DNA of 64,000 nucleotides from Kaistella jeonii. Lineage in GTDB: Bacteria > Bacteroidota > Bacteroidia > Flavobacteriales > Weeksellaceae. The DNA lies in NCBI RefSeq assembly GCF_000812865.1, contig NZ_JSYL01000003.1:62001-126000 (forward strand), in the 5' to 3' direction. The translations under genes were made by a program, and so were the position numbers. Of the stretch, positions 7,936 through 15,415 are shown piece after piece. How positions within the stretch are numbered: the stretch's first letter is position 1; the number at the start of each line of letters is the position of its first letter. The notes under the pieces are model-generated. The model was given only the letters and a program-made list of their open reading frames with translations. It was not told the DNA's origin and did no database searches.

Positions 7936-9369
7936 TTAAACAGTCTCCCCCAAAAGTGTTCCCTGTGTGTTTCCGTGAACAAAAATAGTCACAATGTCGC
8001 CCAATTTCTGACCTTCTAATTTATCGAAAACGCAAACTGCATTCTGGGAATTTCTTCCTTTCCATTGGTTTTCATTTTTTCTGGAGGTTCCTTCAATTAA
8101 AACCTCGTGATTTCTACCAACATAACCCATCATTCTTTTTCGGGAAAGTTCACCTTGTAAAGCGATCACTTCTGCTAATCTTCTCTGTTTTACATCAGCC
8201 GGAATGTCGTCTTCCATCTTTTTATGAGCCGGCGTTCCCGGTCGTTCAGAATAGGAAAACATATAACCGTAATCGTATTCAACTTCACGCATTAAGCTTA
8301 AAGTTTGCTGATGATCTTCTTCCGTTTCGCCACAGAAACCGATAATCATATCTTGTGAAAATGAAATTTCGGGAACAATTTCTTTTCCTTTTTTAATTAA
8401 ATCTAAATATTCCTGTCGCGTATGTTGACGGTTCATTTTCACCAGCATTGCATCACTTCCACTTTGTACCGGAAGATGCACGTAATTGCAAATATTTTCG
8501 TGTTTTGCAATCATGCGGAAAACTTCTTCAGTCATTTCGTGCGGATTATTCGTAGAAAAACGAATTCGCATTTTTGGAACTGCAACCGCAACCATATCGA
8601 GAAGCTGTGAAAAAGTAATCGCGGTAAGTCGTTGCATTTCAGTAGCGTTTTTGAAATCTTTTTTCGGGCCACCTCCATACCAAAGATAAGAATCTACGTT
8701 TTGACCAAGAAGCGTAATCTCTTTATAGCCACTTTCCCATAGATTTTTGCATTCCTCAATAATAGAATGTGGATCTCGACTTCTCTCGCGACCACGCGTA
8801 AAAGGAACTACGCAAAAAGTACACATATTATCGCAACCACGGGTGATCGTAACGAAAGCCGTAACACCGTTTCCGCCTAAACGAACCGGATTAATATCTG
8901 CATACGTTTCCTCTTTTGAAAGAATCACGTTGATGGCATCTCTTCCGTCGTCAGTTTCTTTTAATAAATTGGGTAAATCTCTGTAAGCATCGGGACCAAC
9001 TACCAAATCCACGAGTTGTTCTTCCTCTAAAAATTTAGTTTTCAAACGTTCCGCCATACAACCCAAAACACCCACGGTTAAGCTTGGTTTGTCTTTCTTT
9101 AAATTTTTGAATTGAGAAAGTCGCATTCTCACCGTTTGTTCCGCTTTTTCCCGGATTGAGCACGTGTTCAGCAAAATTAAATCTGCTTCTTCTACATTTT
9201 GGGTAGTGTTGTAACCTTGCTCATTCAAAATTGAAGCAACGATTTCAGAATCTGAAAAGTTCATTTGACAACCGTAACTTTCCAAAAAAAGTTTCTTGGA
9301 GTTATCTGGTCTTTCAGCGGTTGCGATTGCTTCGCCTTGTTTGTTTTCGTCTATATATTTCTCTTGCAC
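7936..9369 (-). CDS. miaB: tRNA-2-methylthio-N6-dimethylallyladenosine synthase
   Basis: This radical-SAM methylthiotransferase adds a methylthio group to i6A37 of tRNAs reading UNN codons. The product has 477 residues from a GTG start. The N-terminal UPF0004 domain carries the three cluster Cys (ESYGCQMNFSDSE, LLNTCSIRE, VGVLGCMAERL); the radical-SAM motif is RGCDNMCTFC; a TRAM-like RNA-binding region ends the protein (NHEVLIEGTSRKNENQWKGR). The frame is open to a TTG at 9411, but the added residues come from a low-complexity A/T repeat (NLKFKIQNLKL), so GTG at 9369 is favoured. Accessory genes lie on both sides. Confidence 0.93.
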   Translation of the reverse strand: MQEKYIDENKQGEAIATAERPDNSKKLFLESYGCQMNFSDSEIVASILNEQGYNTTQNVEEADLILLNTCSIREKAEQTVRMRLSQFKNLKKDKPSLTVGVLGCMAERLKTKFLEEEQLVDLVVGPDAYRDLPNLLKETDDGRDAINVILSKEETYADINPVRLGGNGVTAFVTITRGCDNMCTFCVVPFTRGRERSRDPHSIIEECKNLWESGYKEITLLGQNVDSYLWYGGGPKKDFKNATEMQRLTAITFSQLLDMVAVAVPKMRIRFSTNNPHEMTEEVFRMIAKHENICNYVHLPVQSGSDAMLVKMNRQHTRQEYLDLIKKGKEIVPEISFSQDMIIGFCGETEEDHQQTLSLMREVEYDYGYMFSYSERPGTPAHKKMEDDIPADVKQRRLAEVIALQGELSRKRMMGYVGRNHEVLIEGTSRKNENQWKGRNSQNAVCVFDKLEGQKLGDIVTIFVHGNTQGTLLGETV

Positions 9370-9421
9370 GTCGATAAGTTTTAGATTTTGAATTTTAAAT
9401 TTTAAATTCAAAATGGGAGTG

Positions 9422-9429
9422 CAAAGATA
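9422..9429 (-). promoter_or_regulatory. Candidate -10 element for miaB
   Basis: The minus strand reads TATCTTTG, a good TAnnTTTG match, about 50 bases upstream of the GTG start at 9369. It supports the shorter start, since a transcript beginning about 7 bases on would leave almost no room before the TTG at 9411. Confidence 0.5.
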
Positions 9430-9473
9430 AGAATTTATATGACAGAATGGCAGTATTTTTTAAATAAAGGAAA

Positions 9474-10220
9474 TTAATCAGTTCTATCTACATCAACGGA
9501 AAAAGGAAGTCTAAATCTGCTTTTAATTTTAATATCATGCAATTTCGCGGGAGTCCAAATGTCTTTCTTAATTGTTTTTCGAATAGACTCCAAAAGCATA
9601 TCATCGAATTCTTTTAATCCTGAGCTTTTTGTTATTGCTAAATCTTCTAATTCTCCCTTTTCATTGATCGTAAATGTAGTTTCTGCTTTCAGTATTCCTT
9701 TTCCTCTAAAATAAAAATTTGAAGTATCTGTTCTGCGTAAAACTTCTTTTCGAAATGAATTCATTCCGCCTGGAAAATCTTTTCCATAATAGGAGTCGTT
9801 AATGTTTTTACTAACAGTGTATCCTTCTTTATAATTTTCAAAAAGATCATCCATGTAAAACATAATCCTTGCTATTGTAGGTTTTTCTTGACCATCAATT
9901 TTAGCAGTAATCCATTTATTCATATTTCTCATCACCTCTTTTGCAATTTCAAAAGAACATTTGTTATTTACGGCACTTTCACTATCTAAAACTTCTATTG
10001 AATTATCTGGTTTGATTAAAACTAATGCTGTGAAAAATTCTTTTTTATTTTCACAGGGTTTTATTTTTTTTTCAATTAAAATTTTATGAAAATCTTTATA
10101 AAACTCTGAAAAACCACCTAAATAGCAATGTTGATCTCTAGGAAAAAAAAGAGATTTATTCTGAGATTTTAAACTCCCCGAAATCATTAGTAAAATAATT
10201 AATAAATAAAATTTCTTCAT
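9474..10220 (-). CDS. Secreted two-domain protein with TonB-C-terminal-like domain (paralogue 1)
   Basis: A 248-residue exported protein of unknown function; signal peptide MKKFYLLIILLMISGSLKSQ. It has two related halves. The first (about 30-140) holds CYLGGFSEFYKDFH, a Cys in KPCENKKEF and a second Cys in NNKCSFEIAKEV; the second (about 150-245) starts FPGGMNSFRKEV and follows the TonB C-terminal pattern: TTFTINEKGELEDLAITKSSGLKEFD, then WTPAKLHDIKIKSRFRLPFSV. There is no membrane anchor, so it is probably periplasmic. It is the most downstream of five tandem minus-strand paralogues, 11 bases after the next one. Confidence 0.65.
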   Translation of the reverse strand: MKKFYLLIILLMISGSLKSQNKSLFFPRDQHCYLGGFSEFYKDFHKILIEKKIKPCENKKEFFTALVLIKPDNSIEVLDSESAVNNKCSFEIAKEVMRNMNKWITAKIDGQEKPTIARIMFYMDDLFENYKEGYTVSKNINDSYYGKDFPGGMNSFRKEVLRRTDTSNFYFRGKGILKAETTFTINEKGELEDLAITKSSGLKEFDDMLLESIRKTIKKDIWTPAKLHDIKIKSRFRLPFSVDVDRTD

Positions 10221-10231
10221 ATTTAAAATTT

Positions 10232-10957
10232 TTACAATGGATCAGTCACTGCATTTAAAGTTAACCGGTATCGATAATCGACTGGTTTTCCATTGACAGT
10301 TGCAGGTTTCCACATCTTTTTTGTACTTTGAATTCCATAAACGATTCGTTTGTCAAATTCTATCATAGAAGATGATTTGATCATTACAATATTTTCAATT
10401 TTTCCTTCTTTGGTAATAATAAACTCTGCAATAATATTGAAGCGGTCATTCCAGTCGAAACCTCTCACATCAATTCGGTTTACAATTCCTTTTCTAAATT
10501 CTTCGACGCCATTATTTTTGTAATTTCCATAAGTTGGGTACGAAAATTTAGGAAGATATCCGTCTTGATAATTTTCAAAAAGATCTGCGGGAAAAATTAG
10601 AAAGGTAGCAACCGCAGCTTTTGGAAATCCATCAACAATTGCAGCATTCCAGTTTTTCTGAGACTGCGCAACTTCTCTCGCAAGAGTGTAAGCACATTTA
10701 TTTTTCGCAACATTTTGTTCATTGTGGTCTTTTATAAAACTCACCGATTTATTTGCATTAATCAATAGTTTAAGCTGATAAAACTCTTCTTTATTTGAAC
10801 ACGGTTCTAGATTTTTCGCAACGATAATATCGTGAAAATCTTTGTAGTATGATTCGTAACCGCCAATATATGGAACCTGGTAATTAGGAAAATACTCCAG
10901 TATTTGAGCAGAAATCATTAAAGGGAAAAAGAAAATTAGAAAATAAAGTTTTTTCAT
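10232..10957 (-). CDS. Secreted two-domain protein with TonB-C-terminal-like domain (paralogue 2)
   Basis: A 241-residue exported protein; signal peptide MKKLYFLIFFFPLMISAQ. The frame extends upstream to 11032 over the neighbouring gene, but the ATG at 10957 directly before the signal peptide is the start. The first half shares VPYIGGYESYYKDFH, PCSNKEEF and KNKCAYTLAREV with its neighbours; DLFENYQDGY marks the linker; the second half has NNGVEEFRKGI, FIITKEGKIENIVMIKSSSMIEFD and MWKPATVNGKPVDYRYRL. The two Cys are in the same places as in paralogues 1 and 3, which suggests a conserved disulfide. Function unknown. Confidence 0.65.
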   Translation of the reverse strand: MKKLYFLIFFFPLMISAQILEYFPNYQVPYIGGYESYYKDFHDIIVAKNLEPCSNKEEFYQLKLLINANKSVSFIKDHNEQNVAKNKCAYTLAREVAQSQKNWNAAIVDGFPKAAVATFLIFPADLFENYQDGYLPKFSYPTYGNYKNNGVEEFRKGIVNRIDVRGFDWNDRFNIIAEFIITKEGKIENIVMIKSSSMIEFDKRIVYGIQSTKKMWKPATVNGKPVDYRYRLTLNAVTDPL

Positions 10958-10979
10958 AGGAACTGATTTGATCTTTTTT

Positions 10980-11690
10980 TTACATTGAAAACGCAAGAGG
11001 GAGTCTAAATCTAAAACGAATCGGTTTCCCATGTATTTTTGCAGGAGTCCATTTGTTTTTGATTCTTGAAATTGTTCGGAGAATCATGGTGTCAAACTCT
11101 TTTAGACCTGATGAATGAGCGAGTTGTACGGTACTCATACTTCCGTCGCGTTCTATAACAAAGGTAACTTCAAGTCTCAAAATACCACTAAAATTATAGT
11201 TGGTTAAATTAATACTTTGTGAGACTTTCTTCCTGAAATTTTCAATACCGCCTTCATACATTGCAAGTTCCATATCTTTTATGGGATCATAACCTTCTTT
11301 TAATTCGCCAAAAAGCTCGTCGGGAATGATGGTGAAAGAAGTTGTAGCAGCTATTTTTTTTCCGTCAAATTCCGCCGGATTCCATCCATCCAGATATTTT
11401 AGGACTTCTTTCGTCAGTTCGAAAGTACATTTCGATTCTTCAAATTCTGCATCTGCAGGCTTCACATATTTTATCGTTTTATCAGGATAAACGACAAGAA
11501 GAAAGCTTATGTTTTCATCTTTGTTCGGGCAAGTTTGCAGTTTTTTATCTAATAAAACTTCATGAAAATCTTTGTAGAATTGAGTGTCTCCACCAATATA
11601 ACTCGTTTGATTTGGAGGATAACCTTGTCTAATGTCCTGCGAAAAAAGGAAAGAACTGATTAAAGAAAAGAAAAGAGAAAATTTCAGCAT
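10980..11690 (-). CDS. Secreted two-domain protein with TonB-C-terminal-like domain (paralogue 3)
   Basis: A 236-residue exported protein; signal peptide MLKFSLFFSLISSFLFSQ. A TTG at 11693 precedes the ATG at 11690 by one codon; the ATG is preferred. The first half has TSYIGGDTQFYKDFH, TCPNKDEN and ESKCTFELTKEV; the second half has YEGGIENFRKKV, VTFVIERDGSMSTVQLAHSSGLKEFD and KWTPAKIHGKPIRFRFRLPLAF. It is separated from the next upstream paralogue by an intrinsic terminator, so this gene and the two after it probably form their own transcript. Confidence 0.65.
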   Translation of the reverse strand: MLKFSLFFSLISSFLFSQDIRQGYPPNQTSYIGGDTQFYKDFHEVLLDKKLQTCPNKDENISFLLVVYPDKTIKYVKPADAEFEESKCTFELTKEVLKYLDGWNPAEFDGKKIAATTSFTIIPDELFGELKEGYDPIKDMELAMYEGGIENFRKKVSQSINLTNYNFSGILRLEVTFVIERDGSMSTVQLAHSSGLKEFDTMILRTISRIKNKWTPAKIHGKPIRFRFRLPLAFSM

Positions 11691-11705
11691 CAATTTTTTT
11701 CTAAA

Positions 11706-11739
11706 TATAAAAAAAACTTTGTAGATTTTACAAAGTTTT
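11706..11739 (-). terminator. Intrinsic terminator after the single-domain TonB-CTD gene
   Basis: A perfect 11-pair stem, AAAACTTTGTA with TACAAAGTTTT around a 5-base loop, is followed on the minus strand by TTTTATATTT. It separates the gene ending at 11753 from the three two-domain genes. Confidence 0.75.
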
Positions 11740-11752
11740 AGTTTTATGAGTA

Positions 11753-12235
11753 TTAAATATCAAAATTGTCGGTTCGGAAATTAATTTTCTGCCTAATTTT
11801 TGATTCTATGGGAACTCCGTCGCAAGTTGCAGGCGTAAATTTGGGATTCATTTTCCGCAAAGCCAGTTCCAGATCGCGTTTCAATAAATTGCTGTTTTGT
11901 ACTTCGGGATTGAGGTTAAAACCTTGCATGTTCCCAGTTTTATTAATGGAAATGATCAATTCAAAAGTTCCGTTGACCGAATAAAAGCTGTTGTCAAGAT
12001 CACTTTTCATGTTCAGGAAAAGTTTTTGCTTGAAAGCATTTTCTCCCCCTGGAAATTGTGCGTAGACTGCATTATCACATTTCAAACGGTAGAATTCCAG
12101 AGGATTATTTAAATCATAGGAAACTGATTGTTTGCCGACTTCTTTCGTATTGTCTGTAATGTCGTTATCTTCAATTAAATATTGTGCATTGCTAAAAGTG
12201 AAAGCAAAGATTAAAAATAAAAATATCTTTTTCAT
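11753..12235 (-). CDS. Secreted single-domain TonB-C-terminal-like protein (paralogue 4)
   Basis: A 160-residue exported protein; signal peptide MKKIFLFLIFAFTFSNAQ. After a short spacer, the domain starts FPGGENAFKQKLFLNM and continues with FELIISINKTGNMQGFNLNPEVQNS and MNPKFTPATCDGVPIESKIRQKINF, the usual TonB C-terminal order. There is no membrane anchor or Pro-rich spacer, so it cannot work as a normal TonB energy transducer. It is one of five tandem related genes; function unknown. Confidence 0.65.
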   Translation of the reverse strand: MKKIFLFLIFAFTFSNAQYLIEDNDITDNTKEVGKQSVSYDLNNPLEFYRLKCDNAVYAQFPGGENAFKQKLFLNMKSDLDNSFYSVNGTFELIISINKTGNMQGFNLNPEVQNSNLLKRDLELALRKMNPKFTPATCDGVPIESKIRQKINFRTDNFDI

Positions 12236-12298
12236 TATACTGAATTTTCAATAAAGTTACTAAATTTTTGAATCTAAAAGAAAGGTTTTTAGGTCTTT

Positions 12299-12715
12299 TT
12301 AATCACCATGATCAAAATGATCAGTAGTGAAATTCACACTTAAAACATATCTGGATTCTACAGGTTGATCATTTTGCAACGCCGGTTTCCATTTGGTTTT
12401 TATTTTCTTCATCGCAAACATCATATCTTCAATGAACATATCACTATTTTTAACTTTGGGAACAATGTTGAGATTTTTAATTTTTCCATTAACATCAATA
12501 TTAAAGGTAAAATAAAAAGTTCCGTTCACGGCATATTGGCGCAAATCGATGTAACCGTTTACCATTTTATGAAATTCTGCCCGAAAAGCTTCTTCACCAC
12601 CGGGAAATTTGGCTTTCTCGGTGTAGATCATTTTGGGCTGTTCCTTTTTACTTTCTGTTTGACCAGATGCAAAAGCAGAAATAATTAGGAATAAGTATAA
12701 TAATTTCCTGATCAT
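12299..12715 (-). CDS. Secreted single-domain TonB-C-terminal-like protein (paralogue 5)
   Basis: A 138-residue exported protein; signal peptide MIRKLLYLFLIISAFASGQ. The domain runs FPGGEEAFRAEFHKMV, FTFNIDVNGKIKNLNIVPKVKNSD, then IKTKWKPALQNDQPVESRYVLSVNF. The frame extends to a TTG at 12730 inside lysA, but the ATG at 12715, one base after the lysA stop, is the better start. That spacing means it can be transcribed from the lysA promoter, so its level may be coupled to the lysine attenuator upstream of lysA. Function unknown. Confidence 0.65.
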   Translation of the reverse strand: MIRKLLYLFLIISAFASGQTESKKEQPKMIYTEKAKFPGGEEAFRAEFHKMVNGYIDLRQYAVNGTFYFTFNIDVNGKIKNLNIVPKVKNSDMFIEDMMFAMKKIKTKWKPALQNDQPVESRYVLSVNFTTDHFDHGD

Positions 12716-12716
12716 T

Positions 12717-13916
12717 TTACAACACTTCAATTTGGTTTCTCAGCAAATCTTCAAACACATCGCGTATTCTTATCAGATGCGCTTTTCCGTCGATAAACAG
12801 AACTTCTGCAGGTTTTAATCTTGAATTAAAGTTTGAACTCATTTCATAACCATAAGCTCCTGCATTCCGGAATACTAAAATATCGCCTTCATGAATTTCA
12901 TTTAATTTTCTGTCCCACGCAAAAGTGTCTGTTTCACAGATGTTTCCCACAACAGTGTAGATTCTTTCGTTTCCTTTTGGATTCGAAAGATTTTCTATGA
13001 TGTGATAAGAATCGTAAAACATCGGTCGGATTAAATGATTAAAACCCGAATTAATTCCGGCGAAAGTTGTTGCTGTCGTGTGTTTGATGACATTTGTTTT
13101 TACAAGAAGATGACCGCTTTTACTGACTAAAAACTTACCCGGTTCAAACCAGAGTTCAAACTTTTTCCCAGAAATTTTAGAAAATTCTGCAACGGCTTTC
13201 TCTACTTTTTTACCCAAAACTTTCACATCGGTTTCCAGATCGCCGTCCTGGTAAGGAACTTTGAAACCACTTCCCATATCCAGATATTTCAAATTTGGAA
13301 ATTTTTCGGCCAGTTCAAACATGATATCTAATCCTTGCAGAAAAACATCGGGATCTTTAATTTCACTTCCGGTATGCATGTGAAGACCTTCAACATTGAT
13401 GTTGGTTGAATTCATCACACGTTCGATGTGACGAAGCTGGTGAATAGAAATTCCAAATTTAGAATCGATATGACCGGTTGAGATCTTATAATTTCCGCCT
13501 GCAAAAATGTGGGGATTAATTCTGACGAAAATCGGATAAGAATTTCCGTACTTATTTCCAAACTGTTCCAGGATCGAAATGTTATCAATATTGATATGAA
13601 CTTTTAAAGACATTGCTTCTTCAATTTCGGCCAGATCAACACAATTTGGGGTGAAAAGGATTCTTTTTGATTCAAAACCTGCTTTAATTCCCAGTTTTAC
13701 TTCATTAATGGAAACGCAATCTAAACTTCCGCCCAATTGATTTACAAATTTTAAAATATTGATGTTGGAAAGTGCTTTACATGCATAAAAAAAACGAGTG
13801 CTTTTATGAAATGAAGAAGTAAGTTTTTCGTACTGCGTTTTAATCGACTCAGCATCGTAAACATAAGTTGGAGTGCCAAATTGTTGGGCAATTTTCAGTA
13901 AATCTTTATCGGTCAT
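12717..13916 (-). CDS. lysA: Diaminopimelate decarboxylase
   Basis: This PLP enzyme turns meso-diaminopimelate into L-lysine, the last step of lysine synthesis. The product has 399 residues, a normal length. The PLP-binding Lys is in FYACKALSNINIL near residue 47; the His in GLHMHTGSEI and the Gly loop in YLDMGSGFKVPY build the alanine-racemase-type barrel; CETDTFAWDRKL and RNAGAYGYEMSSNFNSR are the substrate-binding and C-terminal signatures. It sits alone behind a leader with a Lys-rich mini-ORF and an intrinsic terminator, so I infer control by lysine-dependent attenuation. The downstream secreted-protein gene begins one base after its stop. Confidence 0.95.
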   Translation of the reverse strand: MTDKDLLKIAQQFGTPTYVYDAESIKTQYEKLTSSFHKSTRFFYACKALSNINILKFVNQLGGSLDCVSINEVKLGIKAGFESKRILFTPNCVDLAEIEEAMSLKVHINIDNISILEQFGNKYGNSYPIFVRINPHIFAGGNYKISTGHIDSKFGISIHQLRHIERVMNSTNINVEGLHMHTGSEIKDPDVFLQGLDIMFELAEKFPNLKYLDMGSGFKVPYQDGDLETDVKVLGKKVEKAVAEFSKISGKKFELWFEPGKFLVSKSGHLLVKTNVIKHTTATTFAGINSGFNHLIRPMFYDSYHIIENLSNPKGNERIYTVVGNICETDTFAWDRKLNEIHEGDILVFRNAGAYGYEMSSNFNSRLKPAEVLFIDGKAHLIRIRDVFEDLLRNQIEVL

Positions 13917-13936
13917 CTTATTATTTATTTTAAAAT

Positions 13937-13966
13937 TAAAAAAAGCACACTCGGAAAGAGCATGCT
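13937..13966 (-). promoter_or_regulatory. Intrinsic terminator in the lysA leader (attenuator)
   Basis: On the minus strand a 10-pair stem (AAGCATGCTC with GAGTGTGCTT, two G-U pairs) with loop TTTCC is followed by TTTTTTT. It ends only 20 bases before the lysA ATG, too close for a separate promoter between them, so lysA transcripts must read through it. A competing antiterminator is visible: AAGAGC at 13993-13998 can pair with GCTCTT at 13956-13961, which covers the 3' end of the 5' arm and the loop. Confidence 0.75.
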
Positions 13967-13996
13967 TAATTATTTGATTATCTAAAATTACAGCTC

Positions 13997-14074
13997 TTAA
14001 TCCACGAAATTATCCTTAGAGAAAAACTTTTTCCCCTTAGAAGCAACTTGTTTTATAGATTTTGAGATGATCAT
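13997..14074 (-). CDS. Lysine-rich leader peptide of lysA
   Basis: A 25-codon ORF from ATG to TAA in the lysA leader. Lys is at residues 5, 8, 13, 15, 16 and 20, i.e. six of 25, with three of them inside the run SKGKK. The stop codon overlaps the first bases of the AAGAGC antiterminator strand. A ribosome that completes the peptide would sit on that strand and let the terminator form; a ribosome stalled on Lys codons would leave it free. This is the logic of classical amino-acid attenuation. In an AT-rich genome Lys codons are common, so the peptide alone is weak evidence; the ORF, antiterminator and terminator together are stronger. Whether it is translated is inferred. Confidence 0.6.
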   Translation of the reverse strand: MIISKSIKQVASKGKKFFSKDNFVD

Positions 14075-14102
14075 ATTTTTATTTTCTCTGTGAAATTTTT
14101 TT

Positions 14103-14110
14103 CAAAAGTA
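14103..14110 (-). promoter_or_regulatory. Candidate -10 element of the lysA leader transcript
   Basis: The minus strand reads TACTTTTG, a full TAnnTTTG match, 28 bases before the leader-peptide ATG. TCGTG lies 22 bases further upstream as a possible weak -33 element. A transcript from here would include the leader peptide and terminator. Confidence 0.5.
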
Positions 14111-14136
14111 ATTTTTTTTATTTAATTCTGCACGAT

Positions 14137-15363
14137 TTATTTTGAAGGTAGCGGAATTATTTCAAAATCACATCTTAAAAGACCGAGTTGTAAATCGTTC
14201 TGCAGATCGGGTGGAAAAGATTTTAGATCGATCTTTAATTTTGAAAGTTTCTCCCAGGAATTGATCTGTGTATGAAGTTCATAAAATCCAAAAGCGGTTA
14301 ACTTTCCTTTTTGAAAGATCAAAAAAGATTTTTCACCAAGCGTTCTTCCATCAGAAAGCCAGAGTTCATTTCTGCCTTTTAAGTTGATAGTTTTTTCGAA
14401 TTCATCAAGATCCTCAAACTGCGATTGGGTTTTAATGAAACTCACCGCTTTTAATCCCTGCGTAAAAGATTTAAACCGAAGCAAAGGTTGTTCTTCTTTG
14501 ATATTGCTGATTCGCTCTGCAAAATATTTTCCGTTTTTATGATACAGTCCGAATTGAAGGTTGTCGCGTTTCTGCAAACCTTTCGTCTTGATGATGAGTT
14601 TCGCCAGGATGTCATTCCCGGTTAAATCATAATGAATTTGTGAAACTTCATCCTGAATCTGTTTCCAGCGTTTAGATTTTGAATTAAAAAGAATTTTGGA
14701 AAATTTGCTTAAATCATCTACGAAATCAAAGAAAATAATTTTTCCTTCTGCATTCTGAAAATAGATAATTCCTCTTTCAAAAGGTAGATCCTGCGTCAGT
14801 TGTTTTATTTTATTCAGATACGTATTCGCATTCAGTTCTTCATGATGTTGCTGAATGATTTCAGAATCTTTGTCTTTAAACATCAATAATTTGAAAAGTT
14901 CCAAAGTTGCTCTTGCATCTCCGGAAGCTCTGTGTTGATCAACTAAAGGAATTCCTAATGATTTTACGAGTTTCCCCAGAGAAAAACTTTCCGCCTCGGG
15001 AATTAGTTTCTTCGCCAAAGGAATTGTATCAATGGTGTTGATCTTAAATTCGTAACCCAGTCTTTTGAATTCCTGTCGAAGCATTCGGTAATCGAATTCA
15101 ATATTGTGACCGACCAAAGTGGTGTTATCGGTTATTTCGACAATTCTTTTAGCAATTTCGTGAAAATGCGGTGCAGATCTCACCATTCTCTGAGAAATGT
15201 TTGTCAATTTCTGAACGAAAGGAGTGATCTCACTTTCTGGGTTGACCAAAGTAATAAACTGATCTACAATTTCATGACCATCATACTTATATATTGCGAT
15301 TTCTATGATGCTTTCTTTACGGAAAGGTGCACCGTTGCTTTCTATATCTACTACTGAATACAT
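14137..15363 (-). CDS. DnaQ-like 3'-5' exonuclease fused to a degenerate GIY-YIG-like domain
   Basis: A 408-residue protein. Residues 1-170 are a DEDDh exonuclease of the Pol III epsilon type: VVDIESNG (Asp-Glu), LVGHNIEFDYRML (Asp) and HRASGDARATLEL (His and Asp). After a helical linker, residues about 195-300 match the layout of the UvrC/Cho GIY-YIG nuclease: LPFERGIIYFQNAEGKIIFF, then SKRWKQIQDEVSQIHYDLTGND. The usual second motif YIGKAxNLKxR is replaced by FFDFVDDLSKF, so catalytic residues look lost. Related exonuclease/GIY-YIG fusions are common in Bacteroidota. It is likely a repair or nucleic-acid processing enzyme, with only the exonuclease active. Confidence 0.78.
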   Translation of the reverse strand: MYSVVDIESNGAPFRKESIIEIAIYKYDGHEIVDQFITLVNPESEITPFVQKLTNISQRMVRSAPHFHEIAKRIVEITDNTTLVGHNIEFDYRMLRQEFKRLGYEFKINTIDTIPLAKKLIPEAESFSLGKLVKSLGIPLVDQHRASGDARATLELFKLLMFKDKDSEIIQQHHEELNANTYLNKIKQLTQDLPFERGIIYFQNAEGKIIFFDFVDDLSKFSKILFNSKSKRWKQIQDEVSQIHYDLTGNDILAKLIIKTKGLQKRDNLQFGLYHKNGKYFAERISNIKEEQPLLRFKSFTQGLKAVSFIKTQSQFEDLDEFEKTINLKGRNELWLSDGRTLGEKSFLIFQKGKLTAFGFYELHTQINSWEKLSKLKIDLKSFPPDLQNDLQLGLLRCDFEIIPLPSK

Positions 15364-15415
15364 TTTTTCTTTTTCTATCTAACCATCTTCATCTGCACAA
15401 AAGATCATCGTACAT

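Noticed and set aside
9370-9420. Extended N-terminus of MiaB from TTG at 9411
   Set aside because: The added residues derive from an A/T low-complexity repeat and start within 11 bases of the candidate -10 element.
13917-14136. L-box lysine riboswitch in the lysA leader
   Set aside because: No complex conserved aptamer layout is visible in about 150 bases; the leader instead has a short ORF and a simple terminator.
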